The notes beneath the pieces are model-generated. The model saw only the letters and a list, made by a program, of their open reading frames with translations. It had not been told where the DNA came from and did not search any database. From the NCBI GenBank assembly GCA_025934735.1, contig JAICWP010000020.1:1-64000 (forward strand): a stretch of 64,000 nucleotides of DNA, in the 5' to 3' direction. The position numbers and the translations under genes were made by a program. Below, in pieces: positions 25,346 to 33,893 of this stretch (positions are counted from its first letter, which is position 1; every line of letters starts with the position of its first letter). The stretch is from Terriglobales bacterium. GTDB lineage: Bacteria; Acidobacteriota; Terriglobia; Terriglobales; Acidobacteriaceae.

Positions 25346-26164
25346 ATGTCATTCGCTACTTGGTTTAACGGTACCGCAGAGAAAGCTGAAGATGTAGAAG
25401 CGGGCCAGGCGCCGCAACTGGTGGCTGAGCGGGACGGGAACCCGCTGGCGTTTCACGTCAACCCCGTCTATCCGTTAGTGATAGATCCCGTGTTAGTGGG
25501 TGCAACCGAGCACTTCAGTGTTCTGCGTACCCGCCTGCTGAACGCTCACCACAAGACTGGCCTCCGCTCTCTTATCATCACCAGTCCCGAGAAGGAAGAG
25601 GGTAAGAGCCTGATCTGCACCAATCTCGGCATCACCCTGGGGCAATTGGGTAAGCCCCGCGTGCTGTTAGTGGATGGCGACTTGCGTGTGCGGGGGATGA
25701 CCGAGTTGCTCGGATTGCAGAACGATCGCGGAGTCGGTGACTACCTGCAGGATAAGGCGGAATTTCAAGACTGCATTCGCACTACGGAATATCCCTCCCT
25801 GTGCATCGCGCCCGTGGGCGACGTCCAGGAAGACTCAATGCCCACGCTGCTCGAAGGACCCCGCTGGCCGGCATTCCTGCAGCGCGCCAAAGAGGAATTT
25901 GACCTCATCATCGTGGATTCTGTGCCCATTACGGCTCCCATCGCCGACTTCGAGTTGTTGTCTGGTCCCTGCGATGCCGCCCTGCTCACTGTTCAGCTGC
26001 GCAAGACTACCCGTGAAGCCCTGGACGTGACCGTCAATCGCCTGGAAAAGAAATTGATAGGCGTGATTATTAACAATGCCCAGGCCGGCTCGGGATACTA
26101 CGCCGATTACTACGGCAAGAAGAACCCGTACTACGGTAAGAGCAAGAGAAAGAACGGCGCCTAA
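25346..26164 (+). CDS. Cytoplasmic tyrosine autokinase (BY-kinase, CpsD/CapB type)
   Basis: The 272-residue ATPase phosphorylates tyrosines to switch polymerisation with its membrane partner encoded just before. A Walker A region TSPEKEEGKSL lies at about 79-89, Walker A' LLVDGDLR at 107-114 and Walker B FDLIIVDSVP near 185-194. The Walker A is slightly off consensus, with Pro where a small residue is usual. The C-terminus is a Tyr-rich tail, GYYADYYGKKNPYYG, seven tyrosines in 15 residues, the usual autophosphorylation cluster. The family is the exosortase-system tyrosine kinase (TIGR03018-like). A tyrosine phosphatase encoded at 45294-45941 in the same operon could reverse it. Confidence 0.9.
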   Translation: MSFATWFNGTAEKAEDVEAGQAPQLVAERDGNPLAFHVNPVYPLVIDPVLVGATEHFSVLRTRLLNAHHKTGLRSLIITSPEKEEGKSLICTNLGITLGQLGKPRVLLVDGDLRVRGMTELLGLQNDRGVGDYLQDKAEFQDCIRTTEYPSLCIAPVGDVQEDSMPTLLEGPRWPAFLQRAKEEFDLIIVDSVPITAPIADFELLSGPCDAALLTVQLRKTTREALDVTVNRLEKKLIGVIINNAQAGSGYYADYYGKKNPYYGKSKRKNGA

Positions 26165-26205
26165 AGCAGGGCCGATTCCGAACCACGTCGCCGCAAGGAG
26201 TCACA

Positions 26206-26457
26206 ATGTACCCCAACTTGAAGCTGCAGATTTGGAGATCGGGGATCCACCAGAACCGGCTGGCGCGCGAGTTGAGCATAGATGAGACTCTCCTCAGCCG
26301 CATTATTAATGGATATCGCGAGCCCTCTGCCGGCGTGAAGAGCCGTATCGCAAAGTATTTTCAGCTCGATCCGGAATGGCTGTTCCAGAGCGAGTCCGAA
26401 TCCCTTTCCAGACGGGTGCCGCGGAACGGGAGCAGTCGAGAGCAGAGGAAATGGTAA
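26206..26457 (+). CDS. Small XRE-type helix-turn-helix protein
   Basis: The 83-residue protein has one helix-turn-helix: IWRSGIHQNRLARELSIDET, then LLSRIINGYREPSAGVKSRI, and a short basic tail. A strong AAGGAG lies before the ATG. The last seven bases overlap the start of the FemAB gene (ATGGTAA), so translation is coupled. It lacks a ligand domain. It may be a local repressor or fine-tuner of the operon, or a phage-repressor-like relic recruited to it; the target site is unknown. Such a gene is not a standard part of exosortase-type clusters. Confidence 0.75.
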   Translation: MYPNLKLQIWRSGIHQNRLARELSIDETLLSRIINGYREPSAGVKSRIAKYFQLDPEWLFQSESESLSRRVPRNGSSREQRKW

Positions 26458-27512
26458 CTACCATCATCAATCCGGCTACCGGAGTTCAAGTGCGCGCCTT
26501 CCAGGAGGACTCGCGCGCAGCCTGGGACGGGTATGTCAACCGCCATCCCGGCGCCTCGCTCTTCCACCTCACCGCGTGGCAACGCGTAATTCAGCGGGCT
26601 TTTGCTTTTGAAGCGCGTTATCTGCTGGCGGAAGATCAGAGCGGCATCCGCGGTGTGCTGCCTTTGTTTCTTAGCCAAAATCTCATCCAGGGCCGCACGC
26701 TCATTTCCACTCCCTTCGCGGTTTACGGGGGGATATGTGTCGGGGATGATGCCGCCCAACAGGCGCTCTGCGATGCCGCGCGCCAAATCGCCGCCGCGGA
26801 AAAAGTCCAGTACCTGGAACTGCGTGAGCGGTGGGCGACCTTCGACTCCTCTTTTCAGGTTAAGGACCTTTACGTCACCTTTGAACAGGACCTGCCCTCA
26901 GACCCAGAGCAACTCTTGCGCGGCTTTCCCCGTGACACGCGCTACATGATTCGGAAGGCAGAAAAAGCTGGCTTGGCGGCCGTGGTGGATAACTCACAGC
27001 TGGACGTGTTTTACGAGATTTACGCTGCCAGCGTACACCATCTGGGGACGCCCGTATTTGCCAAAAAGTTTTTTCGAATCCTGCTGGAGGAATTTGGCGA
27101 CCTGTGTGAAATCACGGTGGTCTGGCAGGGCAAGCAGGCGGTTGCGGCCGTGCTCAGTTTACATTTTCGCGATTGGATTTTGCCTTATTACGGCGGATCG
27201 CTGCCGGAGGGCCGCCGGGTTGCCGCCAACAATTTCATGTATTGGGAAGTGATGAAGCAGGCTATGGCGCGTGGCTTTCGCCATTTTGACTTCGGCCGCA
27301 GCAAGATGGGTACCGGAGCTTACGCTTTCAAGACGCAGTGGAATATGCGGCAGCGGCCCCTCCCCTACATGTATCACCTGGAGCGCAGGAAGAGCATGCC
27401 CAATTTTTCACCGGCAAACCCCCGCTTCCAGTTGTTGACGTCGGCATGGAAACGGCTGCCATTCTCCCTCACTAAGGTGGTAGGACCGGCTCTGGTGCGC
27501 CTTTTTCCCTAG
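26451..27512 (+). CDS. FemAB-like GNAT acyltransferase, XrtA/PEP-CTERM-associated
   Basis: The 353-residue protein belongs to the FemAB-related GNAT family seen in exosortase EPS clusters (TIGR03019-like). Signs are WDGYVNRHPGASLFHLTAWQ at the N-terminus, the central FPRDTRYMIRKAEKAGL, and YYGGSLPEGRRVAANNFMYW followed by HFDFGRSKMGTGAYAFKTQW. Relatives transfer an aminoacyl or acyl group to a sugar or peptidoglycan precursor; the donor here is unknown. The frame opens further upstream inside the HTH gene, but the ATG at 26451 has GAGGAA before it and gives the normal length. It overlaps the HTH gene by seven bases. Confidence 0.87.
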   Translation: MVTTIINPATGVQVRAFQEDSRAAWDGYVNRHPGASLFHLTAWQRVIQRAFAFEARYLLAEDQSGIRGVLPLFLSQNLIQGRTLISTPFAVYGGICVGDDAAQQALCDAARQIAAAEKVQYLELRERWATFDSSFQVKDLYVTFEQDLPSDPEQLLRGFPRDTRYMIRKAEKAGLAAVVDNSQLDVFYEIYAASVHHLGTPVFAKKFFRILLEEFGDLCEITVVWQGKQAVAAVLSLHFRDWILPYYGGSLPEGRRVAANNFMYWEVMKQAMARGFRHFDFGRSKMGTGAYAFKTQWNMRQRPLPYMYHLERRKSMPNFSPANPRFQLLTSAWKRLPFSLTKVVGPALVRLFP

Positions 27513-27597
27513 AACGCAGGCGACACCGTGTGCGAATGAAGTGGCGTTGAGCACGATACCGGCTGGTGAATGACCGGGAGATTCGGGAACTGATTGC

Positions 27598-28899
27598 ATG
27601 TTGCGGGGACTCTTTCTTCGAGCGATTGTAGCTTTAGGCGTGCCTCTGGCACTGGTGTCTCCCTTTGGCGGCCTCCTGCTCTATCTGTGGTACTCCCACG
27701 CTCGTCCCAACGACTTTGTCTGGCCGGTGTACAGCTTTACCCGTGGTGCCTACATCCTGGCTGCCGCCACCCTGGTTGGCTACCTGCTTTTTGAGATTCG
27801 CCGCTCGCCGCCACGCATCCGCGGTCTGGCTCTGGTTCCGCTGTTCTACGTGTGGACCGTCCTGGCCTGCATCTTTGCGGTCAGTCCAGCTCTTGCAGAG
27901 CCCAAGATCTGGGAATTCGGCAAGATTTTCCTCATCACCTTTTTGGTGGCGGCCATGGCCAACTCCGAAAAGCGTGTGCGGACCTTGCTGTATGCCCTCG
28001 GCATTTCCGTCGGTCTGATCGGCTTAAAGGGAGCCATTGATTTCATTATTACCGGCGGCCAAGCCCGCATGACGGGTCCAGGAGGCATGGAGGGCGAAGA
28101 GAACGAGTATGCCCTGGCGCTCAACGTCGCCATTCCTATTCTGTTTGGCCTGGCCCGCTCGGAACCGCGCAAGTTACTGCGTTGGGCTCTGAAGGGAATG
28201 GCACTTGGCTGCGCCATTACGGTTGTGGGTACCCACTCCCGTTCGGGATTCCTGGGCTTGGCCCTGGTGGCCCTGCTGCTTACGCTTTACTCTAAACGCC
28301 GACTGGTTGGGGTGGTCGTTCTGGCTGTCGCCATCCTCCTCTTTGTTAAGTTTGCTCCCTCCGCCGCTATGTCGCGTTACCAGTCGATCCCCACCGCGGC
28401 GGACGACGACGCTTCCGCCATTGGCCGCCTGCAGGCATGGGAAACCGCGCTGCTGATGATAAAAGCCCACCCTTTTTTTGGCATTGGCCCACTCCAGTTT
28501 GAGATCAATTTTCCTAAATACACGAACTTTCGGCCCCGTGCTTGCCACAACGCATTCCTCGATCTTGGCGCTGAGCAGGGAATGCCGTCCTGCTTGTTGT
28601 TCATGGCTATCCTTGGTGGAACTATTTTCACCATGTGGCGCCTGCGAAAACGGCTTAGCCACTTTCCCGGTAACGATAACTGGATGGCTTATTGTCTGCT
28701 GATTCAGCAGGCGATCACGGTTTACATCGTTCCCAACCTGTTCATCAGCCGCCAGAACGAGGATTTAATGTGGCACCTCCTCGGAGTCAGCGCCGGCCTG
28801 GCGGCCTTGGTGCGCCGCAAGCTGGCGGACCAGTACGCAGAGGCTGAAGTGAAACAGCAGGAAGAGCAAGCCCAACTTCCGGAGCTGGTCAATGCCTGA
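27598..28899 (+). CDS. O-antigen-ligase/Wzy-family membrane protein, XrtA-associated
   Basis: The 433-residue integral membrane protein has about ten helices and the Wzy_C region with GTHSRSGFLGLALVALLLTL, MIKAHPFFGIGPLQFEINFP and CHNAFLDLGAEQGMPS. The opening SPFGGLLLYLWYSHARPNDF matches the probable O-glycosylation ligase of exosortase-A systems (TIGR03097). It would polymerise repeat units or ligate them to an acceptor on the periplasmic side. The key Arg and His residues of such ligases are present in SRSG and PRACHNAF. It overlaps the next glycosyltransferase by eight bases. Confidence 0.88.
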   Translation: MLRGLFLRAIVALGVPLALVSPFGGLLLYLWYSHARPNDFVWPVYSFTRGAYILAAATLVGYLLFEIRRSPPRIRGLALVPLFYVWTVLACIFAVSPALAEPKIWEFGKIFLITFLVAAMANSEKRVRTLLYALGISVGLIGLKGAIDFIITGGQARMTGPGGMEGEENEYALALNVAIPILFGLARSEPRKLLRWALKGMALGCAITVVGTHSRSGFLGLALVALLLTLYSKRRLVGVVVLAVAILLFVKFAPSAAMSRYQSIPTAADDDASAIGRLQAWETALLMIKAHPFFGIGPLQFEINFPKYTNFRPRACHNAFLDLGAEQGMPSCLLFMAILGGTIFTMWRLRKRLSHFPGNDNWMAYCLLIQQAITVYIVPNLFISRQNEDLMWHLLGVSAGLAALVRRKLADQYAEAEVKQQEEQAQLPELVNA

Positions 28900-30088
28900 G
28901 CTGATGCAATCCGAAATGGAACGCCCGGCTGTGGGGTCGCGAACGGCTCGCGTTCGCATTATGCACATTCTTCACCGTCTCGCCACCGGCGGCACCGAAA
29001 AGAATGTGCGCAAGCTGCTAGAAGGGTTAGACGCAGGAGCTTTTGATCAGACCGTCTGTACGGTGGTGCCGGAAGTGGAGCTCTCGGTGGGCAAGGCGCG
29101 CGTAGTTACTCTCGCCCGCCCCCCCTTAAAGCCTGGGTTCCTGGTGCCCCATTTCTACCGCCTCTTCCGCCGCGAACGCCCGGACGTTGTGCACTCCCGC
29201 AATTGGGGCACCATGGAGGCAGTCGTGGCCGCCCGCTTAGCCGGAGTTCCCGCGGTTATTCACAGCGAACACGGCCGGGATCTGCAGACCATGGGCCGCC
29301 AGCCCTGGCGGCGCCGCGTGTTTCGCCGCGTATGTTATCGCTGGGCTGACCGCGTTTTTGCGGTATCGCAGGAATTAGCGGAATTTTACTCAGCGCAACT
29401 CGGCATTCCGGTGGAACGCCTGGAAGTCGTGCCCAATGGTGTCAATACCGCCGAGTTTCGGCCCTGTCCCGAGTGGAGGATAGAATTTCGGCGCCGCCTG
29501 GGTGTAGGCCCGGAGACCCTGGTCGTAGGCGCTGTCAGCCGGCTTGATCCGGTGAAAGATCATTTGACCCTGCTGCGCGCCGCGGAGCTGGCCGTTGCTT
29601 CGGGCGTTGATCTTTGCCTGGTGATTGTGGGCGATGGTGTCTGCCGCCAGGCTTTGCAGCGCGAACTGGCGGATCGACCGGCCCTGGCCGAACGCGCTCG
29701 GTTCATCGGCGAAGTCAGCAACGTGGCCGAGTGGCTGAACAGCTTTGACGTTTTTGCTCTGCCCTCGCTCTCGGAAGGCATGTCCAACACCCTGCTGGAG
29801 GCTATGGCGGTCGGCGTGCCTCCGGTGGCAACTCGTGTCGGCGGCAATTCAGAAGTGATTGAGGACGGACTCTCCGGGGTTCAGTTCAACCCCGGCGATT
29901 ATCAGGCGCTGGCGGCATGCCTGCAGAAGATGGCGAGCGCGCCCGAGTGGCGGTTGCAACTGGGTGAGAATTCCCGGCGGCGCGTGGCTGCCCGCTTTTC
30001 GCTGGGCCGCATGATGCAGGCCTATTCCCAGATGTACAACGACGTTGTTATGAGCACAGGCCGGGCGGAGCCGGCGCTCAGCACCTGA
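28892..30088 (+). CDS. Glycosyltransferase, PEP-CTERM/XrtA-associated stp2 type
   Basis: The 398-residue GT-B enzyme shows IMHILHRLATGGTEKNVRKL near the N-terminus, IHSEHGRDLQTMGRQPWRRR in the middle (typical of TIGR03088 stp2) and the family 4 signature FALPSLSEGMSNTLLEAMAV, with both Glu residues of the EX7E motif. It works on the cytoplasmic face on lipid-linked intermediates. The ATG lies inside the end of the ligase gene, so the two are translationally coupled. The specific sugar is unknown. Confidence 0.9.
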   Translation: MPELMQSEMERPAVGSRTARVRIMHILHRLATGGTEKNVRKLLEGLDAGAFDQTVCTVVPEVELSVGKARVVTLARPPLKPGFLVPHFYRLFRRERPDVVHSRNWGTMEAVVAARLAGVPAVIHSEHGRDLQTMGRQPWRRRVFRRVCYRWADRVFAVSQELAEFYSAQLGIPVERLEVVPNGVNTAEFRPCPEWRIEFRRRLGVGPETLVVGAVSRLDPVKDHLTLLRAAELAVASGVDLCLVIVGDGVCRQALQRELADRPALAERARFIGEVSNVAEWLNSFDVFALPSLSEGMSNTLLEAMAVGVPPVATRVGGNSEVIEDGLSGVQFNPGDYQALAACLQKMASAPEWRLQLGENSRRRVAARFSLGRMMQAYSQMYNDVVMSTGRAEPALST

Positions 30089-30098
30089 AGGTAAACCA

Positions 30099-32018
30099 AT
30101 GTGTGGCATCTGCGGAATTCTTGAACTCGACCCTGGCGCTTCAGTGCCGCCCCAGATTGTGGAGCGCATGGCCGATAGTGTGCGCCATCGTGGTCCGGAT
30201 GATGCCGGCTACCACTTCGAACCTGGCCTCGGTCTGGGGCACCGCCGCTTGAGCATCATTGACCTGCAGGCCGGGCACCAGCCGCTCAGCAACGAGGACG
30301 GAAGCATTTGGATCGTATTCAACGGCGAAATCTACAATTTTCTCGAGCTGCGTGCCTTGCTGGTGGCCAAGGGGCATGTATTCCGCACGACTTCCGATAC
30401 GGAAGCGATTGTTCACCTCTACGAAGAGTACGGCGAGGAGTGCTTCAGCAAGTTGCGCGGCATGTTCGCCATTGCTCTTTGGGATGGCCCCCGGCGCAAA
30501 CTGGTGCTGGCGCGCGACCGTATCGGCAAGAAGCCTCTGTTCTATTGTTATGACGGCCAGCGCCTTATTTTTGGTTCCGAACTCAAGGCCGTACTCGCCA
30601 GCGGGCGCGTACCTGAGGCCCTGGATCACACCGCCCTGGTTGACTACTTCGCCTTGCAATACATCCCGGCGCCCAAGACCATCTACAAAGCGGTGCGCAA
30701 GCTTCGTCCCGCTCACTACCTGGTCGTGAATGGTAACGGGATTCGCGAGCAGGCCTACTGGGATTTGAGCTTTGCCGCGGTGGAGGAGAGAAACGAGCAG
30801 CAATGGTGTGACCAGGTGCGCGAAGCTCTGTTGGACTCCACTCGGGTGCGCCTGATCAGCGATGTACCACTAGGTAGCTTTCTCAGCGGCGGTGTGGATT
30901 CCTCCGCAGTTGTCGCCTGCATGAGCCGCCTTCTCGACCACCCGGTTACGACCTGCGCCGTTGGATTCGACGAACAGGGTTACAGCGAGGTTCGCTTCGC
31001 CCGCGAGGTGGCGCAGCATGTAGGCGCGGACCATCACGAAGACACGGTGCTCCCCGAAGCCAGTGAAATTGTGGACCGCCTGGCCTGGCATTACGACGAG
31101 CCCTTCGCTGATTCCTCCGCTATTCCTACTTACTATGTCTCCAAGGCTGCGCGGCAACACGTCACCGTAGCGCTGTCCGGCGATGGGGGGGATGAGACTT
31201 TTGCAGGTTACCGGCGGTACGCGCAAGACGTTGAGGATAACCGGCGACGCTCGCTGCTGCCTGCGCCCTTTCGTCGGCGCGTGCTGCGGCCTCTCCTTGA
31301 GAAGGCGCCCCGCTTCGGACGTGCCAAATCGCTGCTGGGGAGAATGGCCCAGGACCCGCTTGAGGCCTACCTGACGCGCATCACACTGCCCGCTTTTGTC
31401 CGTGACGCGCTGTTCTCGTCTGCATTCCTAAGCGAACTGCGCGATTACGATCCCCTGGACCAGTTGCGCGAGCACTATCACCGCGCCGACACCGCGGACC
31501 TGCTCTCGCGTGTCCAGTATCTCGACATCAAGACCTACCTTCCTGACGACATCTGCGCCAAGGTGGATCGGGCGAGCATGGCGGTTTCGCTGGAAGTGAG
31601 GGCCCCGCTGCTGGACCATCGCCTCATGGAACTAGCGGCCCGTATCCCCTCCCGGTTTAAGCTTCGGCAGGGAAATGGCAAGTACATCTTCAAGCGAGCC
31701 ATTCAGGACATGGTGCCCTCGTCGGTCGTCACTCGGCGAAAGCAGGGATTCGGCGTTCCTATTGCGGAGTGGTTCCGGGGCGAATTGCGAGAAATGGCGC
31801 ATGCAGTTTTGTTTGAGGAGGATGGCATTCTCAACCGCCAGTCTCTGCGGCGCATATGGGATCAACACCAGCAGGGAAGCCGCGACCGTTCGGCCCTGTT
31901 ATGGGCGGTATTTATGTTTCGGCAGTGGCAGGGACGCTTCGGCCGGGGACAGAATTGGCGAACCTTCGCGCCGAGCCAGGCTGTCGCGCAGCCGAGCACG
32001 GTAGGAGAAGGTGTTTAA
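30099..32018 (+). CDS. Asparagine-synthase-like amidotransferase, XrtA-associated (first copy)
   Basis: The 639-residue protein has a complete class II glutaminase domain: Cys2 in MCGICGI, RHRGPDDAG near residue 30, HRRLSIIDL and NGEIYN near 74. The synthetase domain has the pyrophosphate loop LSGGVDSSAVVACM near 262 and LSGDGGDETFAGYRRY near 358. It resembles the exosortase-cluster amidotransferase (TIGR03108). It probably makes an amide on a uronic acid or an amino-acid decoration of the polysaccharide and not free asparagine, but this is inference. It starts 10 bases after the stp2-type gene and ends three bases before the degenerate homologue. Confidence 0.9.
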   Translation: MCGICGILELDPGASVPPQIVERMADSVRHRGPDDAGYHFEPGLGLGHRRLSIIDLQAGHQPLSNEDGSIWIVFNGEIYNFLELRALLVAKGHVFRTTSDTEAIVHLYEEYGEECFSKLRGMFAIALWDGPRRKLVLARDRIGKKPLFYCYDGQRLIFGSELKAVLASGRVPEALDHTALVDYFALQYIPAPKTIYKAVRKLRPAHYLVVNGNGIREQAYWDLSFAAVEERNEQQWCDQVREALLDSTRVRLISDVPLGSFLSGGVDSSAVVACMSRLLDHPVTTCAVGFDEQGYSEVRFAREVAQHVGADHHEDTVLPEASEIVDRLAWHYDEPFADSSAIPTYYVSKAARQHVTVALSGDGGDETFAGYRRYAQDVEDNRRRSLLPAPFRRRVLRPLLEKAPRFGRAKSLLGRMAQDPLEAYLTRITLPAFVRDALFSSAFLSELRDYDPLDQLREHYHRADTADLLSRVQYLDIKTYLPDDICAKVDRASMAVSLEVRAPLLDHRLMELAARIPSRFKLRQGNGKYIFKRAIQDMVPSSVVTRRKQGFGVPIAEWFRGELREMAHAVLFEEDGILNRQSLRRIWDQHQQGSRDRSALLWAVFMFRQWQGRFGRGQNWRTFAPSQAVAQPSTVGEGV

Positions 32019-32021
32019 TTC

Positions 32022-33893
32022 ATGGCCATTTGTGGCATAGCTAATGGGCGAAATGCTCAACCGGTAGAGGGCACGGTGCTCGACGCCATGCTTTCGGAGT
32101 TGGCCGTTACTGCTGAGGCCCCCCGGGAGCAGAAATCGCGCCAGCAGTTTGGGCTGGGCGCGGTGTCCTCCACCGGCACTGCCTCAGTGTGGTCTTCTGA
32201 TTCGCTCACGGTCGCTTGCGATGCCGAAATCTACAATCGTCGCCAGATTCTGGCCGGCCTTCCTCATTTGTCAGATTCTGACAACGTTGCGGCTCTGATC
32301 GGCGCGCTTTATCGCCAATATGGCGTCTCCATGCTGGACAAGCTGCGCGGACCTTTTTCGATCGCGGTGTGGGATGACGGCGGCAAGACCCTGCTGCTGG
32401 CCGTGGATCGCTTAGGAATCCGGCCACTTTCCTACGCCAGTACTCCTTCCGGAATCATTTTTGGTTCTTATGCGCGCAGCATTTTGGCAAGTGGCAGGGT
32501 GGAGAAGAAGGTCAATCCTCAGGCCATCGTGGATTACTTCAACTACAGCGTTGTGCCCGCACCCGCTTCGGCTTTTGCCGGCATCGCGAAGCTGCAACCT
32601 GGAGAGTACCTGTTGTGGCGGGAAGGCCACGAGCAGCTAGCCCGTTATTGGGAGATGCGGTATCCCGAGGACGCACGTGGTTCGAAAGAGGAACTCGCCC
32701 AGCAACTGCTCTCCCGCATGAAGGACGCAGTGGACGCTACCTCCGCCGGCCTCGCACCGGAGCGCACCGGATGTTTTCTCAGCGGCGGCACCGACAGTAG
32801 CTCGGTGGCCGGGCTTCTGGGCCAAATTAAGCAGCAGCCCTCCAACACCTTCTCTATCGGCTTTGCCGAAAATCGTTGGAATGAGCTCAATTACGCTCAT
32901 TTGGCGGCCGAGCACTTTCATACCCGCCACACGGATTTTGTGCTGGGCCCCGAGGATGCCTACCAGATTATTCCCAGGATTGTCGAAGCCTTCGATGAGC
33001 CTTTTGCCAATTCCTCGGCTATTCCGACCTACTGGTGCGCCAAACTGGCGCGCGAGCACGGCATGTCCGTCCTGATGGCGGGGGACGGCGGCGATGAGTT
33101 GTTTGGCGGCAACGAGCGTTACCGCACCGAGCAGATTTTTCTCCTATATCAAAACGTTCCACGCGCGCTTCGGCGCCTGCTGGAGCCTGCCGTTTTTGCC
33201 GCGCCACGTTCTTTGCCTCTGTTCCGCAAAGCTCAAAACTACATCCGGACCTCGAATACGGGTAACCCGGAACGCTACTGCCAGTGGCGGCTGCTACAGA
33301 AATTCGCTCCGCAGGAAATTTTGGGCGAAAGCATGAATGGAAACGGTAACGGGCATCGTGATCTGCTGGCGGTTATTCGCGGCCACTACCAGGCTGCCCC
33401 GGCAAAGTCGGAGCTGAACCGGCTGTTGTACGTGGATGTAAAGATGACCCTGGGCGACGAAGACTTGCCCAAGGTGGTTCGTACCGCGGAACTGGCCGGC
33501 ATTGCCGTGCGGTTCCCCTACCTTGATCATCTCCTGGCTGAGTTCACTGGGCAGTTGCCGGCGGATCTTAAAGTGCGTCGCCTGCAGAAACGCTATCTGT
33601 TCAAGTGCGCCACCCGCAACCTGCTGCCGAAGGCCATTCTGGAAAAGAAGAAGCACGGTTTCGGACTGCCCATTGGACTGTGGTTGAAAACTGATCCCAA
33701 ACTGCGGGAAATGGCGCGCAGTGTTTTGCTCGATCCCCGCACCTACCAGCGTGGGTACTTCCGCCGGCCGCTGGTTGAGCACTTTTTTGCCGAACTGGAG
33801 CGCGACGACACCCCCTATTTTGGCGACTTGCTCTGGGTATTTCTCATGCTCGAGTTTTGGCACCGCCGCCACATGGAAGGGGCACGGCCGTGA
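32022..33893 (+). CDS. Asparagine-synthase-like protein with degenerate glutaminase domain
   Basis: The 623-residue protein is a diverged homologue of its neighbour. The N-terminus reads MAICGIANG, so Cys is residue 4 and not residue 2, and removal of Met would not expose it. The RHRGPDD motif is gone and NGEIYN has become DAEIYN. The glutaminase half is therefore probably inactive. The synthetase half keeps FLSGGTDSSSVAGLLG and LMAGDGGDELFGGNERY, so ATP activation should persist, perhaps using free ammonia, a partner glutaminase or an amine such as an amino sugar. GTGA overlap couples it to the next gene. No alternative start restores MC. Confidence 0.87.
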   Translation: MAICGIANGRNAQPVEGTVLDAMLSELAVTAEAPREQKSRQQFGLGAVSSTGTASVWSSDSLTVACDAEIYNRRQILAGLPHLSDSDNVAALIGALYRQYGVSMLDKLRGPFSIAVWDDGGKTLLLAVDRLGIRPLSYASTPSGIIFGSYARSILASGRVEKKVNPQAIVDYFNYSVVPAPASAFAGIAKLQPGEYLLWREGHEQLARYWEMRYPEDARGSKEELAQQLLSRMKDAVDATSAGLAPERTGCFLSGGTDSSSVAGLLGQIKQQPSNTFSIGFAENRWNELNYAHLAAEHFHTRHTDFVLGPEDAYQIIPRIVEAFDEPFANSSAIPTYWCAKLAREHGMSVLMAGDGGDELFGGNERYRTEQIFLLYQNVPRALRRLLEPAVFAAPRSLPLFRKAQNYIRTSNTGNPERYCQWRLLQKFAPQEILGESMNGNGNGHRDLLAVIRGHYQAAPAKSELNRLLYVDVKMTLGDEDLPKVVRTAELAGIAVRFPYLDHLLAEFTGQLPADLKVRRLQKRYLFKCATRNLLPKAILEKKKHGFGLPIGLWLKTDPKLREMARSVLLDPRTYQRGYFRRPLVEHFFAELERDDTPYFGDLLWVFLMLEFWHRRHMEGARP

